From assembly GCF_018687715.1 (NCBI RefSeq), contig NC_056756.1, forward strand, positions 40,024,480 to 40,088,479: a stretch of DNA of 64,000 nt. The letters run 5' to 3'. Of this stretch, positions 59,240-64,000 are shown in pieces. Origin of the DNA: Carya illinoinensis. Its lineage: Eukaryota > Streptophyta > Magnoliopsida > Fagales > Juglandaceae. The first letter of the stretch is position 1. Every line of letters begins with the position of its first letter. The notes below the pieces were generated by a model. It ran no database searches. It saw only the letters and a list, made by a program, of their open reading frames with translations, and was not told the DNA's origin. Position numbers and translations under genes: made by a program.

Positions 59240-60356
59240 CATCATGACAACTAGTTTGTATTCACCAATGATCATTGGTGAAAACAAACTGTTACATAGT
59301 ACCAGTTGGTGAGGAAACAGGTTTTATCACAATCTAATTTGTAAAAAATGGGTCCTCGTGGGAAAAATTGTACTGCCCACAGAATGAATTGGTGGGAAAA
59401 TGAAATTCCCTGTAAATATTTTAGATATATAGGTACTACCCACAAAAAAAAATTTTCCTCACCAAACCACTTATGGTAAAAGAAATAGTTGCATGCCAGG
59501 AAATTCACTAATGGCAACCACACGAAATCATCAGATGAAGGCTATTCTCAACACAATTGCTTGGTTGCTAAACATAATTATATATGGAAGAAAACAAATA
59601 TTGCTGCACCAACTTGTCGTGACAAAAGGAAGTTTTTCCCACTAATAATAATTTTGGTGGATAAATTATTATTTCTCATGAATTATATACCACGAGCCTG
59701 TCACCAACGAAAGTGATGGAAAAATTTTTGTTTCACATAACCTGTTCTTTTTTTGACCAATTATTCTACAGGAAATGCCTAATTGCCACCACACTAAATC
59801 ATCAATAATATACTTTTGTCACATCCACAACACATGGATAATGAATTTTGGCTACAATATCGAATCATCTACAATGCTTATTTCCAACAAATCAAACTGG
59901 TGGAGCATAGGTTATTCCAACAAATATTGAGGTGAATAAAAATAAATTATTACCAGATTAAGTCATCCCAAAAGACTCCTAGTCACTACTTAGGGAGTGG
60001 CTAAAAAATTTATACCACCAAACCTGTCACAAAATGTTTAATGACTAATAGTGTTTTTTGGACTGTGAGTGTAGTGACAAATAATGTATCTTTCACCGCT
60101 TAAGTTTAGTTGTGAACGGAATTTGCCACGGAGGAAAACAGGTATTGACACAACTTGCAGCCATGGCAAAAGATAGGTTTTTCTACCAACTAATATTATT
60201 GGTTGATAAAATATTATTATCCATGAATTATATGCCACTAACGTATCACCAATAAAATTGGTGGAAAAAATTTTCTTCTCACATAAGCCGCCCTTATTTC
60301 GACTTAATTCGACCAAATTAAGTCCCTCATGGACAAAGCTATTATATGTTGTAGTG
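59240..60356. repeat. Right subterminal region of the CACTA element
   Basis: Repeated short words in both orientations (caccaat, ggtggaaaaa, accaccaaa, gtggataaattatta) recur every few tens of bases up to the terminal TGTTGTAGTG. The open frames across it are chance. Confidence 0.55.
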
Positions 60357-60459
60357 GTACTTAATTAACCATTGTAAATAAGTCAGAAGGAGTTGGTCAG
60401 AAGATATTGTAAATAATTAACCATTTTAATTATGATCAGAAGATACTTTTGGGCATCGC

Positions 60460-60547
60460 TAAATAAATATCTATCACTTACCCCTTTATATATATTATCA
60501 GGTAAGTGATAATATATATAAAGGGGTAAGTGATAGATATTTATTTA
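60460..60547. repeat. Perfect 41-bp inverted repeat (foldback)
   Basis: Positions 60460-60500 are the exact reverse complement of 60507-60547, with a 6-base loop ggtaag. Either strand could form a 41-bp hairpin. Similarity continues imperfectly outside both arms. Confidence 0.95.
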
Positions 60548-60593
60548 CGGAATGCTCAGATCTCTCGATCGTACGTGTGTGCTTACGCTTCTT

Positions 60594-60618
60594 ACATATA
60601 TATATATATATATATATT
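60594..60618. repeat. (AT)n microsatellite
   Basis: About 12 AT dinucleotides. Confidence 0.9.
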
Positions 60619-60995
60619 TTCTTACATTTGTTGTACCAAGCATGATGGCAAAAATTTATAGGACAAGAGATTCGAGGATTTTGAACGAGTTCTCATATCT
60701 CACATGTGCTTACTTGTCTTGTAGGGTTTGCCAACATGCAGCATGACAATAGCAGCTTATAAGACTTATATGAGAAGATCGATGACGATGATATTAGGGT
60801 TTTGATCAACCAGCTGGCCAAATTCTATCCTTTTCCAATGTTATTGTTGTTTGTCACATCAGAAGAACTACGGATGGCAGCGGCTAATATCATCAAATAA
60901 CTTTGTTTTTCTTCTCTACTTTTGCGATGTGAATGTGCTTTATTATTCGCCGTTCAATCTCACATGCATCATCATGTGTTAAAATGTCTTACATT

Positions 60996-61959
60996 TGAAA
61001 CAAAACAGGAGAAAATAGGAGGGACGCGCCCGCTAACATGGATGCATGTCATAAAATTAGACTAACAAGAAAAGGAACATTAGAGTTTCGAGGCGGCAGG
61101 ATGCAGATCAGTCAATTGTCGAGATTATTCTTGTAATGAGTCAAACAAAAATCATAGCTATTTAATATGTAGTCTTGAAATATGAACAAAACATTGCATT
61201 ATCTCGATCGTAATGTTCTTTTATATCATGATGAAAGAATAATGTGTTGGTGCATATCTGAAGATAGCAAATCATGTACGTAATTTAATGTTAAAGATAA
61301 AAATTAAATTAGAAAATTTACCACTACTTATCCGTTTAAATTTTTAGAACGTAATGATTTCATATGGTATCAAAATAAAGATACTGAATTTGAATTCTAA
61401 CTCTATAATCTACCTTATTTAATTATATAAATATTTTACGTATTGAACTTAATTACTTATTGAATGAGAATTTATCACACATAAGGTGAGAGGGAACATA
61501 TAAATTAAATAATAAAATTTACATCTTTTTATTAAATTAAACTTTTAAAATAAATGATAATTTTACATTTAAAAAAATTATCTCCTTTGTTTTTAAAATT
61601 ATAATTTATTTTTATTCTATGGCGTGAAAGAAATATCACAAACTATAATTAATGGGTCTTTTCGTTTACGTTTTCTTTTGACATCTTCCCAATAATTGGA
61701 ATTAAATATTTGGTACCCTTTTTTATTTCCCCTTTTTTGGCTGTATTTTTAGGTCTCTTTTAGTAAAAAAAAAAAACAAAGTCAACGATTCAAGTGAAAA
61801 TACACAAAAAGTAGCCACGTCTCCAGCGCGTCTCATACATGTCAAAATTTAATTTCTAGATTTTTTTTATTAATCAAATCGTATCAAATCGATTATCAAA
61901 TCAATTGTGAGAATCTTTGTTTTTACATTAGAGCAATCGCATGCAATGTATTTAATTTC
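60996..61959. other. AT-rich intergenic sequence
   Basis: No gene or repeat recognised. Confidence 0.4.
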
Positions 61960-62129
61960 GGAAAAATATAGTTTTAACTATAATTGTATATTAATTTATG
62001 TATCAATATGATGTGATTGACCAAAAAGTAAATTTTATTAAAAATAATGTTAATTTAAATTTTAAGTATAAATTAATCAGTATTATTATACAGATTAGTA
62101 CGATACCGTGCTTGTATATAACAAAACTC
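61960..62129 (-). mobile_element. 170-bp MITE, copy 3 (inverted), with 9-bp target duplication
   Basis: Read on the minus strand it starts GAGTTTTGTTATATACAAGC and ends TATTTTTCC, as copy 2 does, and is also 170 bp. It is flanked by tttaatttc at 61951-61959 and 62130-62138. Confidence 0.85.
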
Positions 62130-62560
62130 TTTAATTTCGGATCGTAGGCCGATATATATCGCACCGGTCATTGGATCGATACAAAAATTATATCTATTTT
62201 ATACCGGTCTAAATACAAACTATACCGGTCGATATTTCGGCCTGTACTGACAGGTATTTCAGTTTCTATTTTTTTTTTCATTTATTTAAACTACAAATTC
62301 ATTTTTTGACTTTCAATTTAGATCAGGTTATTTATAATTTATATATATATATATATATGTATTTATAAATAATTTATTCATATATAAATTATTATTTTGA
62401 AATATAATTAATATATATATTTATATATATAATTTATTCATATATCAACTATCTCGAAACTGTACATAAAATGGTACTGGTATCGAAATATTTTATTCCA
62501 ATGTCTCAACCAGTACAATATTCAAAATATTGATTGCATCTCCCCCTCTCTCTCTCTAAA
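62130..62560. other. Degenerate repeat with accggt/ggtac motifs
   Basis: Repeated words such as taccggtc and ggtactggtatcg in both orientations suggest an old non-autonomous DNA transposon, but I cannot set its ends. Contains (AT)n at about 62338-62358. Confidence 0.3.
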
Positions 62561-64000
62561 TTTTAGTTAAAATAATCACTTTTCTATTTCAATTATTTAT
62601 ATGTTAAATATGAATAATTATTTTTTTTATTATGATGATAAATATGTCACATCTTATATAATTAAATAAAAATAAAATGATCAAAATATAATTAATATTA
62701 TTACTCAATTTTGCATTTATAATTTTAATTTAAATATTCTTTCTTCCCAATAATATTTTTTGATCATTTATGTTTTCAAAACCGTCTGTTACGTGTTTCA
62801 ATTGTCATAATTTCTCTAATATTAGTCTCTTCTATAGTCAACTGACTCAAATTCATAGAATTTTTGAATTTATAAACTTCGTTTACTTTCATATTAAAAT
62901 AAATAAATAAAACATTTAACAATAAAGAGACTGATGTAAGATGTGACCTCAAGCAAGGAAACTTTCTTGCACGTCTTGTCATATTTTTTTGTTTTATGTG
63001 CCTCGGTACCTTGCCGGCACCTACATTTTTTTCATTTCTCACATAATATCTAATGCTTTGACTATCTCCTTGAATAAACACAATAATGCATTCATCACTT
63101 GCCTTCTTCCATCTTCTTGAGTATTAGTGTTGGCTTAATTAAAAGTTAATATATTTTTAAATTTTAATAAATTTATTTAAAATAAACATATATTAAATTT
63201 ATCAAATAGATTTTTGAAAAGTTTTGTAACTTTTTGAGTTACAATATTTTTTACTCTTTTTTCAAATTTAAAAGTTTACTATTATATTTTTAAATTAATA
63301 TTTTATTCTAATTTTAATTGGTAATAATTTTATTTTATTTTATTTTAAATTAGTTAGAAATCAATTATTTAAGTACTAAATTAAACTATTAATATACATA
63401 TAGTTAGTATAATTACAAAATATAAAGAAAAAAATTAAAAATATTATTATTAAAAAAATAATATTATATTATTATTTTAATGAATCTAATGGCTAATTCA
63501 ATATAAAATTATAGATATGAAAGTTTTAAATTTATGAAAAATTTGTACTTTTTATTAAATTTTAAAGATGAATTTGATGAGTCCAATATTAATACTCTAA
63601 GAAGTTAAAAAAAAAAAACAATGCTATGGTCAGAAAGGTTATGAGCTGTACTCATGATACTGTAAATTAATGTATTTTTATTTTATTTAAACATTTTTGA
63701 ACCCCATATTTAAAAAAAAAAATATCACAAACACATTAAAAAACAAAATGCTTCTTAATTATTAAATAAAAATAAATAAAAAAGAGAAATTCGGTAGCTT
63801 CTTTAGGTGGGAGAACCATTTTTCTTACAAAAACATTATTATAATTAATTTTAAAAGTATTTTAAGTGCACGTTTATCAAATAATAAATAATTTTTTAAA
63901 ATCAAAATTCAATTAAAAGCTTTACTATAAAAAAACCTCTAATTCCTATAGCAATTTTAAACAACAAAAATTTTATGTGCAGTCATTTTTGTGCACTCTT
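62561..64000. other. AT-rich intergenic sequence
   Basis: No gene recognised. The 101-codon minus frame at 62776-63081 has no known domain and lies in ordinary AT-rich DNA. Confidence 0.4.

Larger units (their letters stand above)
34643..60356. mobile_element. CACTA (En/Spm)-like DNA transposon, 25.7 kb with nested insertions
   Basis: The left end is CACTACAACATC and the right end ATATGTTGTAGTG, an 11-bp terminal inverted repeat beginning CACTA. It carries a TNPA/Transposase_24-type gene remnant (36.5-38.2 kb) and repeat-rich subterminal regions. It interrupts duplicated copy B, and the uninterrupted copy A serves as an approximate empty site. No TNP2-type catalytic transposase is visible, so it is presumably non-autonomous or deleted. 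Without nested LTR elements and tandem repeats it would be about 6-7 kb. The 3-bp target duplication is not clean: tac occurs on both sides, but one base away from the ends. Confidence 0.82.
60357..60995. repeat. Duplicated non-coding segment, copy B (right part)
   Basis: Resumes the match to copy A after the CACTA element: attaaccattgtaa...agtcagaaggagttgg corresponds to 18640-18665, and 60885-60995 corresponds to 18712-18837 (cgttcaatctcacatgcatc). About 340 bp between these blocks is absent from A and includes the foldback at 60460-60547. Confidence 0.75.

Noticed and set aside
62130..62560. Complete non-autonomous transposon
   Set aside because: Repeated accggt motifs are visible but the ends and flanking duplication cannot be placed.

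Overview
This window reads as nuclear intergenic DNA of a flowering plant, most likely a eudicot and possibly a woody one. It is AT-rich and consists almost entirely of transposable elements nested in one another. The only host-gene material I recognise is a broken thioredoxin m fragment and a broken CYP89A-like cytochrome P450 fragment, both of plant type. I see no intact host gene, no rRNA or tRNA gene and no CRISPR array.

Left third (1-16 kb). An L1-type LINE (625-15971, plus strand) is bounded by a perfect 14-bp target duplication (611-624 / 15972-15985). It carries two later insertions. The first is a full-length Ty1/Copia element (881-7145, minus strand), which landed on the ATG of LINE ORF1. 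The second is a non-autonomous element with long LTRs (12362-15913, minus strand), which sits in the LINE 3' UTR. Both have recognisable 5-bp target duplications.

Middle (16-34 kb). A non-coding segment (about 16.24-18.84 kb) is duplicated at 32.47-34.64 kb and continues at 60.36-61.0 kb. An 816-bp solo LTR interrupts the first copy only. From 19.07 to 26.72 kb lies a hAT-like element with an 8-bp target duplication. It contains an AT-rich tandem array (period about 237 bp), and a second LINE (20154-25024) is inserted in that array. Small 170-bp MITEs with 9-bp target duplications occur at 29.47 and 61.96 kb, with a related copy at 28.6 kb. The thioredoxin and P450 fragments abut, in opposite orientation, near 30.94 kb.

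Right half (34.6-60.4 kb). This is one large CACTA (En/Spm)-like DNA transposon. It begins CACTACAACAT, ends with the inverse, and carries a degraded TNPA-type (Transposase_24-like) gene at 36.5-38.2 kb. Inside it is a 4.1-kb Gypsy-type LTR (38294-51898), itself split by a young Tekay/Del-type Ty3/Gypsy chromovirus (39450-48914). That element has almost identical 2.16-2.18-kb LTRs, a tRNA-iMet primer site, gag, protease, RT/RNase H, integrase and a chromodomain-like tail. It also has an apparent frame-restoring intron between gag and protease. To its right, a 1.75-kb unit spanning the LTR/CACTA junction is tandemly triplicated, and the third unit holds an older solo LTR of the Tekay family.

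The genes here do not form a host pathway. Each set of reading frames served the transposition of its own element, and nearly all are now disrupted. The least expected signals are: a row of short palindromes in the Tekay LTRs whose arms co-vary between units; the putative gag-protease intron; a 17-bp inverted repeat bracketing the Copia U5/leader junction; and a perfect 41-bp foldback at 60.46-60.55 kb. All boundaries were read by eye.
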